From Chloroflexota bacterium (GTDB taxonomy: Bacteria; Chloroflexota; Dehalococcoidia; JACQUO01), in assembly GCA_016210205.1 (NCBI GenBank), contig JACQUO010000024.1:93105-125739 (forward strand): a stretch of 32,635 nucleotides of DNA. Reading direction: 5' to 3'. Shown here piece by piece: positions 31,800 to 32,635 of the stretch. The position numbers and the translations under genes were made by a program. A model generated the notes under the pieces. That model searched no databases. It was not told the DNA's origin and was given only the letters and a program-made list of their open reading frames with translations. Position 1 is the first letter of the stretch. Each line of letters begins with the position of its first letter.

Positions 31800-32127
31800 G
31801 CAGCTCTTCCTCCTCCTGAATTTGCAAGACTAGGCGAACCCATTCGGGACCATCCCGCCAAGCCAGGCGTTCGAGCAGACGATAGCCCTCGGGGGGGCCG
31901 CCCCCAGAATCCAAGGCAAGCACCACCTGGCCGAAGGCGTCCTGGACCAGGTAGATAGCTTCCTCCGTGCCGTCCAGGATTACGGCAGCCCCACCAGGGA
32001 AGGCATAGAAATCATCCCCACGGGTATAAACACCGGGGGAGATGGTGAGCTGCATACCAACGATATCGAGGGCCAAGCCATCTGTCCAAGTAGCCCGCCG
32101 GGTGGTATTGACTACAGCATCTCTCAT
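31783..32127 (-). CDS. Hypothetical 114-aa protein, phage-like module
   Basis: ATG at 32127 immediately follows the stop of the tail-fibre-like gene. The first 80 residues look beta-rich (LALDIVGMQLTISPGVYTRG, AVILDGTEEAIYLVQDAFG). The end is acidic (QIQEEEELHEPSP). No family recognised. Position after a tail fibre suggests a fibre-associated or assembly protein, by inference. Confidence 0.6.
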   Translation of the reverse strand: MRDAVVNTTRRATWTDGLALDIVGMQLTISPGVYTRGDDFYAFPGGAAVILDGTEEAIYLVQDAFGQVVLALDSGGGPPEGYRLLERLAWRDGPEWVRLVLQIQEEEELHEPSP

Positions 32128-32634
32128 TTAGGTCCCCCAGGCGATGATGAGGACATTGACGATGGTCTCAGCGGGCTCCGTGCCGGAGCCGACAATTTTA
32201 ACTGAAACATCACCCCCAGTGGTGGTGAGATTTTTAACGGAGGCATTATAGTAATAGCCAGCCGCTCCATTGGAGCCATACTGCGAAGCCACGCAACCCG
32301 CGATGGCACTGAAGGCGTTAGTGAAAGTAAAGGCGACGGTAACTGAGAAATCGTTGATAGGGACCGTCAGGCTCACGGCCTTGTATTCCATGACGCGAGG
32401 GCCGAGCTTGGAAACAGCCATTTCGCCCGCATTAGTCAAATTCTTCCAGGCATAATCAGCGGGGATAAGGGCGATGCGGTCAGCGCCTGAATCACCGAAG
32501 ATACCCTGGCCATCGTTCTGTGTGCGGACGGCGGTCTTTTTGGTTCCATCAGGGCTGCGGATATTCAGCTCACCGCCATACATATTGATGTCAGCGGCGT
32601 TGAAATCGATGGTGTCGATGATGCCGTCATTGAA
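32128..32634 (-). CDS. Phage tail-fibre-like protein, 5' truncated by the window
   Basis: The frame is open to the right edge (FNDGIIDTIDFNAADIN precede the first visible Met), so only the C-terminal 168 residues are seen. INMYGGELNIRSPDG is a typical beta-strand stretch of phage fibre shafts. The last 80 residues (DFSVTVAFTFTNAFSAIAGC, SVKNLTTTGGDVSVKIVGSG) resemble the H-type-lectin/receptor-binding tip of tail fibres. G+C is clearly lower than in the host genes. It is the best evidence that a prophage or phage-derived particle lies to the right. Confidence 0.65.
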   Translation of the reverse strand, partial: FNDGIIDTIDFNAADINMYGGELNIRSPDGTKKTAVRTQNDGQGIFGDSGADRIALIPADYAWKNLTNAGEMAVSKLGPRVMEYKAVSLTVPINDFSVTVAFTFTNAFSAIAGCVASQYGSNGAAGYYYNASVKNLTTTGGDVSVKIVGSGTEPAETIVNVLIIAWGT

Positions 32635-32635
32635 A

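Overview
The window is GC-rich bacterial chromosome (roughly two thirds G+C by eye). No rRNA or tRNA gene was recognised, so taxonomy is inferred. A three-piece 'archaeal-type' glutamate synthase, a cmk-plsC-ispH operon, a dnaG-rpoD operon with a long insertion in the sigma factor, and dispersed repeats built from C/G-rich hairpins together suggest a Chloroflexota (Dehalococcoidia-like) bacterium. This is a moderate-confidence guess.

Layout. (1) 1-2852, + strand: glutamate synthase as separate polypeptides (amidotransferase piece cut by the window edge, ferredoxin/FMN synthase piece, GXGXG piece). (2) 2909-5501, - strand: an ArsB/NhaD-type permease with an operator-like palindrome over its promoter, an HNH nuclease and a CvpA-like membrane protein. 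(3) 5596-7619, + strand: a dispersed repeat, a Fur-family regulator behind a perfect consensus promoter, an FTR1 iron permease behind a palindrome, and a small Cys-rich metal-binding protein. This looks like an iron/metal homeostasis group. (4) 7718-9223: a secreted protein with a lectin-like domain and a very long Thr-Pro tail. (5) 9275-18455, + strand: housekeeping genes cmk-plsC-ispH, ppsA, dgt, dnaG and rpoD, followed by a second copy of the repeat.

(6) 18650-27727, - strand: a large gas vesicle operon. In transcription order it holds gvpA, a coiled-coil protein, gvpN, a second small coiled-coil protein, a possible 71-aa ORF, gvpF/L with a degenerate J-like tail, gvpF, gvpG, gvpO, a gvpA/J paralogue, an Hsp20-like gvpH, gvpK, gvpL, another gvpA/J paralogue and an Hsp70. 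Many junctions are 4-nt ATGA overlaps or direct stop/start contacts, so the genes are probably translationally coupled. A divergent NarL/FixJ response regulator (28066-28797) is the obvious candidate regulator. The intergenic region between it and gvpA contains inverted and direct repeats.

(7) 28961-31070, - strand: a zinc-ribbon protein, an RNA 2',3'-cyclic phosphodiesterase (ThpR), an amidohydrolase with a probable leaderless promoter, and an HxlR regulator. (8) 31238-32635, - strand: five tightly packed small genes starting with a truncated tail-fibre-like protein. They look like the distal end of a prophage or phage-derived element.

The most interesting content is the gas vesicle locus. 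It packs Hsp70, Hsp20, a J-like fusion without the HPD motif and two unrecognised coiled-coil proteins into one operon with three GvpA-family and three GvpF/L-family paralogues.
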